Origin: Nocardia lijiangensis NBRC 108240
GTDB lineage: Bacteria > Actinomycetota > Actinomycetes > Mycobacteriales > Mycobacteriaceae
Length of the DNA: 64,000 bases
Direction of reading: 5' to 3'
Assembly: GCF_001613045.1 (NCBI RefSeq)
Contig: NZ_BDBP01000007.1
Location: 1-64,000 of the forward strand
The notes beneath the pieces are model-generated. The model had not been told where the DNA came from, ran no database searches, and saw only the letters and a program-made list of their open reading frames with translations. The translations under genes and the position numbers were made by a program. Below, piece after piece: positions 1-8,945 of the stretch. The stretch's first letter is position 1, and each line of letters begins with the position of its first letter.

Positions 1-2
1 CG

Positions 3-161
3 TGCACCGAACGCTTCGCCGCCCGGCTCGCCGAATTGCAGATCCCCGCCGAAGTCGAGTACTCGGATGCGGGCATGCACACCTGGCCGGATTTCGAGGC
101 TCAGCTGCCCCGCGCGTGGCGAGTGCTGGCCGAGGCGCTGGGGGTGCCGCGGTCCGGCTGA
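3..161 (+). CDS. C-terminal end of an esterase / mycolyltransferase-like alpha/beta hydrolase (partial)
   Basis: Only the last 52 codons are inside the window; the reading frame enters from the left edge and stops at TGA 159-161. The tail reads G-M-H-T-W-P-D-F, then Q-L-P-R-A-W. A His-x-Trp motif followed by a Q-L...W helix is how antigen 85 / mycolyltransferase-type and related esterases end, so the His is probably the catalytic one. The nucleophile and acid lie outside the window, so the substrate cannot be judged. Confidence 0.6.
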   Translation, partial: CTERFAARLAELQIPAEVEYSDAGMHTWPDFEAQLPRAWRVLAEALGVPRSG

Positions 162-207
162 CCGCCGCCGGCGGAATGGGCGAGCGGCGGGCGCGTTGAG
201 AACAGGT

Positions 208-1230
208 ATGACCGCAGCACTGCCCTCCGTCCGCTTCTCCATCCTGGACCGCTCGCGGGTGCGGCGCGGGCAGTCGCATCCGGCGGCGCTGCGTGAGACG
301 GTCGAGTTCGCCCGGCTGGCCGAGGAGTGGGGCTATCACCGGTTCTGGGTTTCCGAGCATCACAGCGTGCCCGGTGTCGCCGGGTCGGCGCCGACCGTGC
401 TCGCGGCCGCGGCGGCGGCGAGCACCTCGCGCATCCGGATCGGCACCGGCGGGGTGATGCTGCCGAACCATCAGCCGCTGGTGGTCGCCGAACAGTTCGG
501 GGTACTGGAATCGCTCTACCCGGGCCGGATCGACATGGGCCTCGGCCGGTCGGTCGGCTTCACCGACGGGGTGTGCCGCGCGCTCGGGCACGGCAAAGCC
601 GACGCCGACGACTTCGACGACCAACTCGCCGCGGTGCTCGACTACTTCGCGCACGGCAGACAGGGTGTGCACGCCTGGCCCGCCGAGGGCCTGCGGGTGC
701 CCGCGTTCCTGCTCGCCACCGGCTCCGGCGCGGAACGGGCCGCGCGCTTCGGGCTGCCGCTGGTCGTCGCGGCGGTGGCCGGTACCGATCGGATGGTCGA
801 AGCGATCGATCGGTACCGCGCGGGATTCCGCGAAACAGTGTGGGGGAGTGCGCCGTACGTCGTGGTCTCGGGAACGGTGCTGATCGCCGACAGCACCGAG
901 GAGGCGCGACGGCTGCTACTACCCGAAGCCTGGTCGAGCGCCTACTCGCGGACCCGCGGCGAATTCCCGGTCTTGCTGCCGCCGGGGGAGATCGAGTCGG
1001 AGCCGATGACCGATCGTGAGCGCCGCATGGTCACGGAATCGATGCGGGATCAGATCCACGGCACCGAAGACGAGGTCGCCGAGGCGCTCGAGCAGTTGGT
1101 GACGCGGACCGGAGCGGACGAGATCCTCGTGCACACCAGCACCTACGACCGCGCGGCGCGCCTCGAATCGCACCGGCGGCTGGCCCGGCTCACCGGTCTC
1201 CTTCCCGCCGCGGGGCAGCGGGCCGCTTAG
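208..1230 (+). CDS. LLM-class flavin-dependent oxidoreductase (MsnO8-like)
   Basis: A 340-residue luciferase-like monooxygenase fold protein. The N-terminal part carries the family pattern W-V-S-E-H-H...G-S-A-P, followed by R-I-G-T-G-G-V-M-L-P-N-H and G-R-I-D-M-G-L-G-R, which shape the flavin pocket. Members use reduced FMN or F420 from a partner to oxidise small organic substrates; the substrate here is unknown. The ATG at 208 was chosen because the upstream in-frame extension overlaps the preceding esterase tail and does not resemble the family. It is followed, tail to tail, by the minus-strand hotdog gene. Confidence 0.85.
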   Translation: MTAALPSVRFSILDRSRVRRGQSHPAALRETVEFARLAEEWGYHRFWVSEHHSVPGVAGSAPTVLAAAAAASTSRIRIGTGGVMLPNHQPLVVAEQFGVLESLYPGRIDMGLGRSVGFTDGVCRALGHGKADADDFDDQLAAVLDYFAHGRQGVHAWPAEGLRVPAFLLATGSGAERAARFGLPLVVAAVAGTDRMVEAIDRYRAGFRETVWGSAPYVVVSGTVLIADSTEEARRLLLPEAWSSAYSRTRGEFPVLLPPGEIESEPMTDRERRMVTESMRDQIHGTEDEVAEALEQLVTRTGADEILVHTSTYDRAARLESHRRLARLTGLLPAAGQRAA

Positions 1231-1248
1231 TCCGGATGCGGGGCCGCC

Positions 1249-2163
1249 TCAGCCGAACCGCGCTTCGGCGGCGGCATACCCGAACAGCCGACGGCCCTCG
1301 CAGCGCAGGTCCACCGCCAGGGTGGCGGCCCGCTGGCGGCCATCGAGCGCCGTCACCCGGCCGCGCAGCGCCAGGCGGACACGGTGGGCGGGCCGGATCC
1401 GCAGGCCGTGAACGCCGGGGGCGACCTGGGTGCGGAGCCTGGTGACGGCGGCGGGATCGCCGAGCCAGTCGGTGAGATACCCGGTGGCAAGGCCGAGTTC
1501 GTACATCCCCGGCGCTTCCGCGTTCGACAGGCCGGTCACGGCGGAGTATTCCGCGAGGTCCGCCGCGGACACCTCGAGCAGCCGGACCGGCAGTTCGTCG
1601 CCGACCGCGAGGGCATCGAAATCCACTGCGGTACAGGGCGTTCGATCGCGTGTGGGCGGTGTCGACGCCTCGATCGGCCGCTGGTCCGCGAAGAACTCCG
1701 CGATACCGGACGCGGCGCCTGCGGCACGCACCCGTCCGAGTAGCGTCGTCGTGCCGGTCTGCAACGCGCACCCGCCCCGATCGACGAGCGCGCTCCTGAT
1801 CGTGAGTACCTCGTAGTCCGAGAAGTAGCGCGAGGATTCGACGTGCACCCGGCAGTCCAGGTCATCGCCCGCCACCAGCGGCCGGGCCAGGTCGAGCACG
1901 TGGTCGGCGTGCAGGATGCGCGGCCCTTCGGCGCCGGTGCGCGCGGCATCGAGCAATTGCCGGTGCACGTGTCCGAGGAATACGGCGGCGAATGTCGGGG
2001 GAGCGACGAGACCGGAGAACCCGAGCCCCCGCGCGGCGTCGTCGCGCAGGCATGCCGGATGGAGATGGCGGACAGCGCGGGTGAATTCGCGAATTGTCTC
2101 GGACCGCACCACACAGCGCGACGATGCTCCATTGCGAGACAGGGGCGTGACGAGGTCGTTCAT
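1249..2163 (-). CDS. Double-hotdog MaoC/FAS1-like dehydratase-fold protein
   Basis: A 304-residue protein with two hotdog halves. Residues 1-150 resemble a FAS1-like dehydratase domain (H-A-D-H-V-L-D...P-L-V-A-G-D-D-L). Residues 170-304 resemble a MaoC domain. Active hydratase halves usually carry an Asp...Asn-Pro-x-His motif; here the equivalent stretch reads T-G-L-S-N-A-E-A-P-G with no His, so the C-terminal half may not be catalytic. HadAB-type proteins dehydrate 3-hydroxyacyl thioesters in fatty or mycolic acid synthesis, but the specific role is an inference from fold. It stands alone between unrelated genes. Confidence 0.7.
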   Translation of the reverse strand: MNDLVTPLSRNGASSRCVVRSETIREFTRAVRHLHPACLRDDAARGLGFSGLVAPPTFAAVFLGHVHRQLLDAARTGAEGPRILHADHVLDLARPLVAGDDLDCRVHVESSRYFSDYEVLTIRSALVDRGGCALQTGTTTLLGRVRAAGAASGIAEFFADQRPIEASTPPTRDRTPCTAVDFDALAVGDELPVRLLEVSAADLAEYSAVTGLSNAEAPGMYELGLATGYLTDWLGDPAAVTRLRTQVAPGVHGLRIRPAHRVRLALRGRVTALDGRQRAATLAVDLRCEGRRLFGYAAAEARFG

Positions 2164-2205
2164 ATTTGCTCCAGAAATGCTGTGCCGTCGAGAATTGTTC
2201 GGTCG

Positions 2206-2433
2206 TCAGGCAGGGTGTGCGATCAGCCATTCCGCCATCGCCTGCGCCTCGCTGACGCCGTTGCGTGAGTTTCCGCCGGTCACGATGACAGGCGAGGCGG
2301 GAGCGAGCAGCGCTTGCACGAGCGGTCTCGTAGGAACGTTGTCCACCACGGCATCTCCATCGATCGACCATCGACCGGTGCTCGATGGTGGGGAAGCGTC
2401 GCTCCATGATTGCGCGGAATCGGTGTGACGCAT
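2206..2433 (-). pseudogene. Fragment of a YdcF/DUF218-like protein
   Basis: The last 30 residues (P-V-I-V-T-G-G-N, then V-S-E-A-Q-A-M-A-E-W-L) match the central motif of the SanA/YdcF family, where a Gly-Gly is followed by Ser/Thr-Glu-Ala-x-x-Met. The sequence stops straight after this motif, while intact members continue for about 100 residues, and the N-terminal part does not look like the family. It is read as a decayed remnant. The rest of the roughly 600-bp gap between 2163 and 2771 shows no other gene. Confidence 0.35.
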
Positions 2434-2660
2434 CGTGATCGTGGCGATATCTGAGAGATCTCATCGTCGGGCGACCACTCGATTGGAGGGTTGCACTTCC
2501 GGTTGTGCGGCATACCGGAATTCCGTGCCGCGGTGTTGTGACCGATCGGTGGGGGCGCCTGCCCGGCGGGCACTGTGCACGTTCCCTATGGCCGCGGCAA
2601 ACGTTTCGTGAGGTGTCCAGATACCTGGCGGCGGTGTGGGTTTCGGTGTTTCTCCGGTCC

Positions 2661-2666
2661 TAGCGT
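2661..2666 (+). promoter_or_regulatory. Candidate -10 box for the secreted lipase gene
   Basis: TAGCGT fits the actinobacterial -10 pattern TAnnnT. The transcript would begin near 2674 and give a leader of about 100 nt before the lipase ATG at 2771. Inferred from pattern only. Confidence 0.3.
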
Positions 2667-2770
2667 TGGCGCAGTTTCAGTCCCGCCGACCGGCGCTGTG
2701 GCGCTGTGGAACTGAGAACCCAGAACCGAAGGACCGAAGGAACGACATTGTTCCCACCGAAAGGCATCCG

Positions 2771-3976
2771 ATGAAACGAAGTACCTGCGGCCGCACGTTC
2801 GGCGCCGCGGCGGTGTCGATCGTCTCGGTGCTCGCCATGAGCTTCACCGGCGTCGCCGCCCAGGCCGGGCCGGAACCCGCGCCGACCGAACAAGCCCTCG
2901 CGGAACTCATCGCCGCGGGTCGCAAGGCGGCGCCGGTCACCGGGTCGGGCAGCGGGGGCTCCGGGTCGGCCTGCACCTCCGGCAGCGGCGCAGGCTCGGG
3001 CAACGGGTCGGGCAACTGCTTCGGCGGATCCGGAAGCAGCTCCGGATCCGCGGGCGGATTCGCCAGCGACACAGTCGGTTACGGCCCGCCGATGACCGCG
3101 TGGCTGGCCGCGTTCGGCTACGGCCTGACGCACCCGGACGTCGCACCGCCCGGCGCCAACGACTGGCACTGCAAGCCGACCGCGGAGCATCCCCGTCCCG
3201 TGGTGCTGCTGCACGGCACCTGGATGAACGCCTACAACGGCTTCGCGTACATGGGGCAGCCCATCAAGGACGCGGGCTTCTGCACCTTCACCTTCAATTA
3301 CGGCCGCGCCAACCTGCTCCAGGGCGGCGGTCTGGGCTCGGTGCTGCCCGGCGTGATGGGCACCGGCTACATCGGGGATTCGGCGAAGCAGCTGGCCACC
3401 TTCGTCGACCGGGTGCTCGCGGCCACGGGCGCCGACAAGGTCGACATCATCGCCCACTCCCAGGGAGGCGCGATGGCCAACTGGTACACCAAGTTCGAGG
3501 GCGGTGCGGCCGAGGTGCGCAACCTCGTCACCTACGGCGCCACCCACCACGGCACCAGCCTGGTCGGGATCGGCGCGCTGGGCCGGGCCATCAACAACTT
3601 CGGCATCGACATCCTCGGTTTCATCGAGATCTTCGTCGGCCACGCGGGCATCCAGCAGACCGTCGGCTCCGAGTTCGTGCAGAAGCTCAACGCCAACGGC
3701 GACACCGTGCCCGGGGTGGACTACACGATCGTCGGCACCCGCTACGACGAGATCACCAACCCCTACGACCTGACCTTCCTGCAGGCAGGCCCCGGCGTGC
3801 AGGTGGACAACATCACCCTCCAGGACGGATGCGAGCAGGACGTCTCCGACCACCTCACGATGATGTACTCGCCGCGGGCGCTCTCGATCGCGCTGCGGGC
3901 CCTCGACCCGGCGGGGCATCCGCAGCTCGAGTGCACGTTCAATCCCTGGCTGATCGGAGGTGGTGGCGCGCTGTGA
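2771..3976 (+). CDS. Secreted triacylglycerol lipase / esterase, alpha/beta hydrolase
   Basis: A 401-residue exported enzyme. Residues 1-32 form a Sec signal peptide (M-K-R-S-T, hydrophobic core, A-Q-A-G). Residues 55-100 are a low-complexity Gly/Ser linker with three Cys, and the hydrolase domain follows. H-G-T-W sits near the oxyanion hole and the nucleophile elbow reads A-H-S-Q-G-G, so Ser is the nucleophile. The Y-G-A-T-H-H-G-T segment is typical of actinobacterial class 2 lipases. The ATG at 2771 opens the signal peptide, so the longer upstream extension is rejected. Expected to hydrolyse acylglycerols or other esters outside the cell. Confidence 0.85.
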   Translation: MKRSTCGRTFGAAAVSIVSVLAMSFTGVAAQAGPEPAPTEQALAELIAAGRKAAPVTGSGSGGSGSACTSGSGAGSGNGSGNCFGGSGSSSGSAGGFASDTVGYGPPMTAWLAAFGYGLTHPDVAPPGANDWHCKPTAEHPRPVVLLHGTWMNAYNGFAYMGQPIKDAGFCTFTFNYGRANLLQGGGLGSVLPGVMGTGYIGDSAKQLATFVDRVLAATGADKVDIIAHSQGGAMANWYTKFEGGAAEVRNLVTYGATHHGTSLVGIGALGRAINNFGIDILGFIEIFVGHAGIQQTVGSEFVQKLNANGDTVPGVDYTIVGTRYDEITNPYDLTFLQAGPGVQVDNITLQDGCEQDVSDHLTMMYSPRALSIALRALDPAGHPQLECTFNPWLIGGGGAL

Positions 3977-4061
3977 CCTGATGACCGGTCGGGCGGTCCG
4001 GATGTCAGGCGGGAACCTCGAACCCTCCTGTGCAGGCGCGACCCGACTGCCCGGCGCCGAG

Positions 4062-4104
4062 CCCACCGAGCGGAGTAACGCACGCACTGCCGCCCGGTGG
4101 GTTT
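4062..4104 (+). terminator. Candidate rho-independent terminator after the lipase gene
   Basis: CCCACCG...CGG pairs with CCG...CGGTGGG and is followed by TTT. It lies between the lipase stop and the convergent PadR gene and could serve both. The loop is long (about 16 nt) and the T-tract short. Confidence 0.4.
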
Positions 4105-4152
4105 CGGCGTGGACATCGCGGATTCGGGGTCGACTTCCTATGCCCGGCTCGG

Positions 4153-4719
4153 TCAGGGCGTCGGTTCCGCGGCTTTCCGGGCTTGGATGGTGTCGAGAGT
4201 GTCGAGCGCTCCTCGGCACCAGTCGACCCAGAGTTGTTCCATGGCGATGCCGGCTTTGAGGACGAGGTGTCGCAGAGCATCGGCATCGGTGTCGACGCTC
4301 GAGAAATCGCGGGCCTCTCTCTCGGTGTGATCGGCCAGATCGCCGGCGTGCACGGCGAGGTGGTGTTCGATGACCGCCCGGAGACCGTCGAGGTCACCGA
4401 CCGAGGCCGCTGCGCGCGTTTTCACGATGAGCGATTCCCGGGGGTGTGTGGGCTCGTCGATCTCGCCGGTCCACACACGCAGGGCGGTCGTGCCGGATTC
4501 GGTGATGGTGAAGCGTTTCGGCTGGCCGCGTTCCGGTCGTTCCGGCTGTGGTGCTTCGGCGATCAGACCGGTGGATTGGAGCCGGTCGAGTTCGCGGTAG
4601 ATCTGCTGGTGGGAGGCCGACCAGAAGTATCCGTAGAGCCGGTCGAAGCGCTTGGCCAGATCGAAGCCGCTGGATTCGCGTTCGGCCAGCGCGGTAAGGA
4701 TCGCGAACCGCAGTGCCAT
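4153..4719 (-). CDS. PadR-family transcriptional regulator
   Basis: A 188-residue protein. The N-terminal winged helix is typical of PadR (A-I-L-T-A-L, S-G-F-D-L-A-K-R-F, Q-I-Y-R-E-L-D-R-L, G-L-I) and is followed by a C-terminal dimerisation helix region (Vir_C-like). The start is ATG 4719. TAGGAT lies exactly 7 nt upstream, so the gene is probably leaderless. It sits head-to-tail after the enoyl-CoA hydratase and is a natural candidate to bind the paired TGCAA-N4-TTGCA sites at 5786 and 5912, but that link is inference. Confidence 0.85.
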   Translation of the reverse strand: MALRFAILTALAERESSGFDLAKRFDRLYGYFWSASHQQIYRELDRLQSTGLIAEAPQPERPERGQPKRFTITESGTTALRVWTGEIDEPTHPRESLIVKTRAAASVGDLDGLRAVIEHHLAVHAGDLADHTEREARDFSSVDTDADALRHLVLKAGIAMEQLWVDWCRGALDTLDTIQARKAAEPTP

Positions 4720-4757
4720 TCCCCGAATCCTAGTGAACTCGCCGGACGGCGCGTTCG

Positions 4758-5549
4758 TCAGTAGCCGGCGAACACGGGGGCGGACTTGGTCAGGAACGCG
4801 GTCACCGCGGTCCTGTGGTCGCGGGTGCGGTGCGTGCGGGTCATCTGGTTGGCTTCGAATTCCACCGCGGCGTCGAGGGTCGTTCCGCCGGCGTTGTTCA
4901 CCGAGGCCTTGATCGCCGCCAAGGCTGTGGTGGGCCCGGCGGCCAGTTCGTCGGCCAGCGAGCGCCAGGTCGTGTCGAAATCGGTGTCGGCCACGACCTG
5001 GTGGACGATGCCCAGGCGCAGGGCTTCGGCGGACCCGATGACGCGGGGGCGCAGCAACAGGTCGAGCGCGGCGGCACGCCCGGCGATCCGGGGCAGGGTC
5101 CACGACATGCCGGTGTCGCAGGACAGCCCGATTCCGGCGAAAGCGGTGGTGAAGGCCGCTGATTCGGTGGCGATGCGCAGGTCGCATGCCAGCGCCAAGG
5201 CCATGCCCGCGCCCGCGGCTGTTCCGTTGACAGCCGCGATCACCGGTTTGGGCATGCTCATCAGCAGCTGCACGATCGGGTTGTAATGCTCGCGCACGAG
5301 GTCTCCCAGGACGATTCCTTTCGGAACGTCCGGTAGTTCGCGCAGATCCTGCCCGGCGCAGAACGCGCGACCGCTGCCGGTGAGGACGACCGCGCGCACA
5401 GCAGGATCCGCGGCCGCGGCGGCGAGGTCTTTTCGCAGCCGGCTGCGGGCCTCGGTATCGATGCTGTTGAACTGCTGCGGCCGGTTGAATCGGAGGATGG
5501 TGGTCGCGCCTTCGGTGCGGGTCTCGATCGCGGCAGGGCTCTCGGTCAT
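4758..5549 (-). CDS. Enoyl-CoA hydratase/isomerase (PaaG-like)
   Basis: A 263-residue crotonase-fold protein. The oxyanion-hole segments are A-F-C-A-G-Q-D-L and G-T-A-A-G-A-G-M-A-L-A, followed by the family's C-D-L-R-I-A. Members hydrate or isomerise enoyl-CoA. Asp in the T-A-F-A-G-I-G-L-S-C-D region resembles PaaG-type isomerases more than classical hydratases. AAGGAA precedes ATG 5549. It is transcribed away from the SDR/acyl-CoA dehydrogenase pair, and together these suggest a small beta-oxidation-like cassette for an unknown acid. Confidence 0.85.
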   Translation of the reverse strand: MTESPAAIETRTEGATTILRFNRPQQFNSIDTEARSRLRKDLAAAAADPAVRAVVLTGSGRAFCAGQDLRELPDVPKGIVLGDLVREHYNPIVQLLMSMPKPVIAAVNGTAAGAGMALALACDLRIATESAAFTTAFAGIGLSCDTGMSWTLPRIAGRAAALDLLLRPRVIGSAEALRLGIVHQVVADTDFDTTWRSLADELAAGPTTALAAIKASVNNAGGTTLDAAVEFEANQMTRTHRTRDHRTAVTAFLTKSAPVFAGY

Positions 5550-5761
5550 TTGTTCGTCGATTCCTTCTCGAGGTCATGGAGTGGCGTCGCGAGGTGGCCA
5601 CCGTTGGGTCGGTCCGGCTCCAGCGGGAGGCCGCGGTGTCGCTGTGGTGCGAATCGAGCACGATCGGCTGCGCCGGTGAGCGCCGGATGCCGACATCGAA
5701 ACCCGATGCGGGGGATGGGGAAACGAGCGGCGAGACGCCGCCGCAACGAGGGGTGAACTCG

Positions 5762-5799
5762 ACGGTATTCCCTCGGCCGCGTTTGTGCAATAAGTTGCA
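5762..5799 (-). promoter_or_regulatory. Promoter and operator of the enoyl-CoA hydratase gene
   Basis: Read on the minus strand: TTGCAC (5790-5785), a 17-nt spacer, then TACCGT (5767-5762). The -35 box overlaps the inverted repeat TGCAATAAGTTGCA at 5786-5799, so a bound repressor would block RNA polymerase. Confidence 0.55.
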
Positions 5800-5911
5800 T
5801 AAACTGTGTCGGCGATCACCGTCGAGCCGCGGCGGTCGCTGGAGCGAAACTCCGCTGCGGCCTTGGCGGTGCACTCTCGGCGGCCCTCGGCGTGACTGGT
5901 GTCACATATTT

Positions 5912-5951
5912 ATGCAACTTGTTGCACAATGGAGTTCGGCGCACCTAGTCT
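5912..5951 (+). promoter_or_regulatory. Promoter and operator of the SDR / acyl-CoA dehydrogenase pair
   Basis: The inverted repeat TGCAACTTGTTGCA at 5912-5925 overlaps a -35-like TTGCAC (5921-5926); a -10-like TAGTCT follows at 5946-5951. With flanks, its reverse complement matches the 5786 site at nearly every base, so both sites probably bind the same dimeric regulator. Confidence 0.55.
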
Positions 5952-6039
5952 CGGGACACCGCCGCCGCCCCCGGGGTCACCCCGCGTCTGTCAGCGAGCC
6001 CGGCGACCCATCCCATTCGACGCGCAAGGAGAGCCGCGC

Positions 6040-6852
6040 ATGGACATTCAGTTCGATTTCACCGGCAAGAAGGTCGTGATCTTCGGAGGCACGACCGGTA
6101 TCAACTTCGGCATCGCCGAGGCATTCGCAGCCCATGGCGCGGCCGTGGTGGTGGTCAGCCGCAAACGCGCCAACGTCGACGCCGCGATCGAAAAGCTCGA
6201 GCCGCACGGCGTGCCGGTCGGCGGCTTCGTCGCCGATGTGCGCGACATGCAGGCTGTGGAAGAGGTTTTCGAGTCGATCCGCGCCGAGTGGGGCGCCATC
6301 GATGTCCTGATCTCGGGTGCGGCGGGAAACTTCCTCGCCGAGGCCTCGGCGCTGTCGTCGAACGGGTTCAAAGTGGTCGTCGACATCGACCTCAACGGCA
6401 CCTTCCACGTGCTGCGGGCCGGGCTCGACTATCTCGCTCCCGGCGCGTCGGTCATCAACATCACCGCACCGCAGGCCTCGATCCCGGTCCGCTACCAAGC
6501 CCACGTGTGTGCGGCCAAAGCCGGTGTCGATCAACTGACCCGGGTGCTGGCACTGGAATGGGGCGCCAAGGGCATCCGCGTCAATGCCATCGCTCCCGGC
6601 CCGATCGCCGGCACCGAGGGGATGGCGCGGCTGACTCCACACGACGACGGCACCGCCATCAAGACGGTTCCGCTGGGCAGGCTCGGCACCAAAGACGATG
6701 TCGCCGGCCTGGCGATGTTCCTGTCGTCCTCGGCGGCGCGCTACATCTCGGGGGCGATCATCCCCTGCGACGGTGGCGGGTCGGGCGAAAGCGTTCTGCA
6801 GATCCAGGAAGCCGGGCGCTTCCTGGCCGTCGCGGCCGCGGCGCACCAGTAG
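6040..6852 (+). CDS. SDR-family oxidoreductase (2,4-dienoyl-CoA reductase-like)
   Basis: A 270-residue short-chain dehydrogenase. The nucleotide loop reads F-G-G-T-T-G-I-N-F-G-I, then S-G-A-A-G-N-F and the helix A-A-K-A-G-V-D-Q-L. The Tyr of the YxxxK motif is not in the usual place, as in peroxisomal-type dienoyl-CoA reductases, which supports acyl-CoA work. AGGAGAG at 6027 precedes ATG 6040. The acyl-CoA dehydrogenase follows after 91 nt in the same direction, and the pair is probably co-transcribed from the operator-controlled promoter upstream. Confidence 0.8.
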   Translation: MDIQFDFTGKKVVIFGGTTGINFGIAEAFAAHGAAVVVVSRKRANVDAAIEKLEPHGVPVGGFVADVRDMQAVEEVFESIRAEWGAIDVLISGAAGNFLAEASALSSNGFKVVVDIDLNGTFHVLRAGLDYLAPGASVINITAPQASIPVRYQAHVCAAKAGVDQLTRVLALEWGAKGIRVNAIAPGPIAGTEGMARLTPHDDGTAIKTVPLGRLGTKDDVAGLAMFLSSSAARYISGAIIPCDGGGSGESVLQIQEAGRFLAVAAAAHQ

Positions 6853-6943
6853 TTCGCTTCCGCGACAACACCTTCCGGCTCGATGCCGACCCGCGCGGCT
6901 CGGCGCACGACCACCTATCCGTCACTATCACGTAAGGACCGAC

Positions 6944-8086
6944 ATGAAACGGCTCATCTTCGACACCGAACACAACGACTTTCGTGAGCTTGTGCGCACC
7001 TTCCTCGCCAAAGAGGTGTTGCCGCACTACGAGCAGTGGGAAAGGGACGGCGCGGTGTCCCGCGAGGTCTGGCTCGCCGCCGGGCGCCAGGGTCTGCTCG
7101 GCCTGGCGGCACCGGAAGCGTTCGGTGGCGGCGGCACCAGCGATTTCCGCTACAGCGCCATCATCGCCGAAGAACTCGCCAGCGCGGGCGCCGCGGGCCT
7201 GGCGCTGGGACTGCACAACGACATGGTCGGCTCCTATCTGATCGGGCTGAGCAACGAGGAGCAGAAGAAGCGCTGGCTGCCGGGCTTCTGCAGCGGCGAG
7301 AAGATCGGCGCGATCGCCATGACCGAACCCGGAGGCGGTTCCGATCTCCAAGGCATCAAGACCCACGCCGAAGACCACGGCGATCACTGGTTGCTCAACG
7401 GTTCCAAGACCTTCATCTCCAACGGCATCCTCGCCGACCTGGTCGTCGTGGTCGCCAAGACCACTCCCGAAGGCGGGTCGCGGGGCCTGTCGCTGCTCGT
7501 GGTCGAACGCGGCATGGCGGGATTCGAACGCGGCCGCAATCTCGACAAGCTCGGACAGAAGGCCCAGGACACCGCCGAACTGTTCTTCAACGATGTCGCG
7601 GTGCCCAAGGCGAACCTGCTCGGCGAACTCAACGGCGCCTTCTTGCACCTGGTGACCAATCTGGCCACCGAGCGGCTGCACATCGCCGCCGCCGCGATCG
7701 CCGTGGCCGAACATCTACTCGACATCACCAAGCACTACGTCAGGGAACGCGAAGCGTTCGGGCGACCGCTGGCCAAACTGCAGCACGTGCGCTTCGAGAT
7801 CGCCGAGATGGCTACCGAATGCGCGGTCACCCGCACCTTCATCGACCGCTGCATCGTCGATCACTCCAACGGCGAACTCGACGCCGTGCACGCCTCGATG
7901 GCAAAGTGGTGGGCCACCGAACTACAGAAGCGAGTCACCGACCGCTGCCTCCAGCTGCACGGCGGCTACGGGTACATGAACGAGTACCCGGTGGCGAGGG
8001 CCTTCGTCGACGGCCGTGTCCAGACCATCTACGGCGGCGCTACCGAGATCATGAAAGAGATCATCGGTCGCTCCCTGCTGGCCTGA
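6944..8086 (+). CDS. Acyl-CoA dehydrogenase
   Basis: A 380-residue FAD enzyme of full family length. The signature A-M-T-E-P-G-G-G-S-D-L appears near residue 125, and Q-L-H-G-G-Y-G-Y-M-N-E-Y-P with its Glu/Tyr region near residue 345. It introduces a 2,3-double bond into an acyl-CoA and passes electrons to ETF. The start is ATG 6944 after GTAAGGAC. It works naturally before the hydratase and SDR next door. The gene ends 60 bp before the convergent hydrogenase operon. Confidence 0.9.
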   Translation: MKRLIFDTEHNDFRELVRTFLAKEVLPHYEQWERDGAVSREVWLAAGRQGLLGLAAPEAFGGGGTSDFRYSAIIAEELASAGAAGLALGLHNDMVGSYLIGLSNEEQKKRWLPGFCSGEKIGAIAMTEPGGGSDLQGIKTHAEDHGDHWLLNGSKTFISNGILADLVVVVAKTTPEGGSRGLSLLVVERGMAGFERGRNLDKLGQKAQDTAELFFNDVAVPKANLLGELNGAFLHLVTNLATERLHIAAAAIAVAEHLLDITKHYVREREAFGRPLAKLQHVRFEIAEMATECAVTRTFIDRCIVDHSNGELDAVHASMAKWWATELQKRVTDRCLQLHGGYGYMNEYPVARAFVDGRVQTIYGGATEIMKEIIGRSLLA

Positions 8087-8146
8087 GCATCCTCGACAAC
8101 CGCGTCCATGAGCGGCGCTGGGATCGTCCGGTGCCGGAGGAAACGG

Positions 8147-8944
8147 TCACGTCCGCGACAGCCTGTCGTTCGTGACGCGCAACTGGCGGGCCGTGCTGTC
8201 GGCGAGGTCGCGGACCTGCTCCGGTTCCAGGAGTCCGCACAGCCGATCCCAGTGCAGCGCAACGAGATCGTTCGCGTGCACCTCCGGTGCGGGGGAGTAG
8301 CCGTCGACCCACACCGCGACCTGGCGGGTCGCCGGCGCGGACAACTCCAGCCGGTGTCCGTCCCATTCCAGGCGGCTGGCCCGCACCGTGATCCGGTCCG
8401 CGGTGCGATCCAGGACCGTTCCCCAGGTGATGCGGCAGTTGTCGAGCACTCGCAGCGGGTGTTCGTCGGCTCCTCGTCCCAGCAGCCGGGTCCACGGATA
8501 GACGCCGAAGACGTGGAAGCAATGGTTGGCGGCGGCTTCGGGCGCCAGTTCCGGAGTCAGATGCGCCCAGTAGTGACCGGCGAGCGGCCCGATGACGGCC
8601 AAGAGTTCCGCAAGGAACTCCGCCGGATCCAGGCGCGCGCCGATTCCGCCTCCGAGCCAATACGATTCGACGAGGCGACGGTCCAGCGGGTCGTCGATTC
8701 CGGTCAGCGTGGACATCACCTTCAGGTACGGCCAGACGCCGGAGAACTGTCGCGCCATCGTTCTGACCGCCGCGGGTGGCAGGGTGGCCATCGGTGCGCT
8801 CTCGGTGGGTCCGCAGTACCCGAGTGCGTTGGGCGCGTGGGCATATCGGGCGAACACCTCCGTGCCGTCGCCGCCGCCTTCGGCGAGTCCGGTGCGCGCG
8901 CCGTCTCCCGTCGTCGCGTCCGTTGGGCCCGAATCATGGCCCAT
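8147..8944 (-). CDS. Hydrogenase-cluster protein of the DUF6390 type
   Basis: A 265-residue protein with no known catalytic motif. Y-A-H-A-P-N-A-L-G-Y-C-G-P near the N terminus and N-H-C-F-H-V-F-G-V-Y-P-W in the middle are recognisable features of a family I associate with actinobacterial hydrogenase operons (DUF6390, from memory). It starts one base after the hypE stop, so it is the last gene of the operon. Its role is unknown; involvement in maturation or stability of the enzyme is inference from position. Confidence 0.6.
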   Translation of the reverse strand: MGHDSGPTDATTGDGARTGLAEGGGDGTEVFARYAHAPNALGYCGPTESAPMATLPPAAVRTMARQFSGVWPYLKVMSTLTGIDDPLDRRLVESYWLGGGIGARLDPAEFLAELLAVIGPLAGHYWAHLTPELAPEAAANHCFHVFGVYPWTRLLGRGADEHPLRVLDNCRITWGTVLDRTADRITVRASRLEWDGHRLELSAPATRQVAVWVDGYSPAPEVHANDLVALHWDRLCGLLEPEQVRDLADSTARQLRVTNDRLSRT

Positions 8945-8945
8945 G

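Noticed and set aside
2660..4219. 519-codon frame opposite the lipase gene
   Set aside because: Antisense shadow of a GC-rich gene; no domain, low-complexity repeats mirror the Gly/Ser linker.
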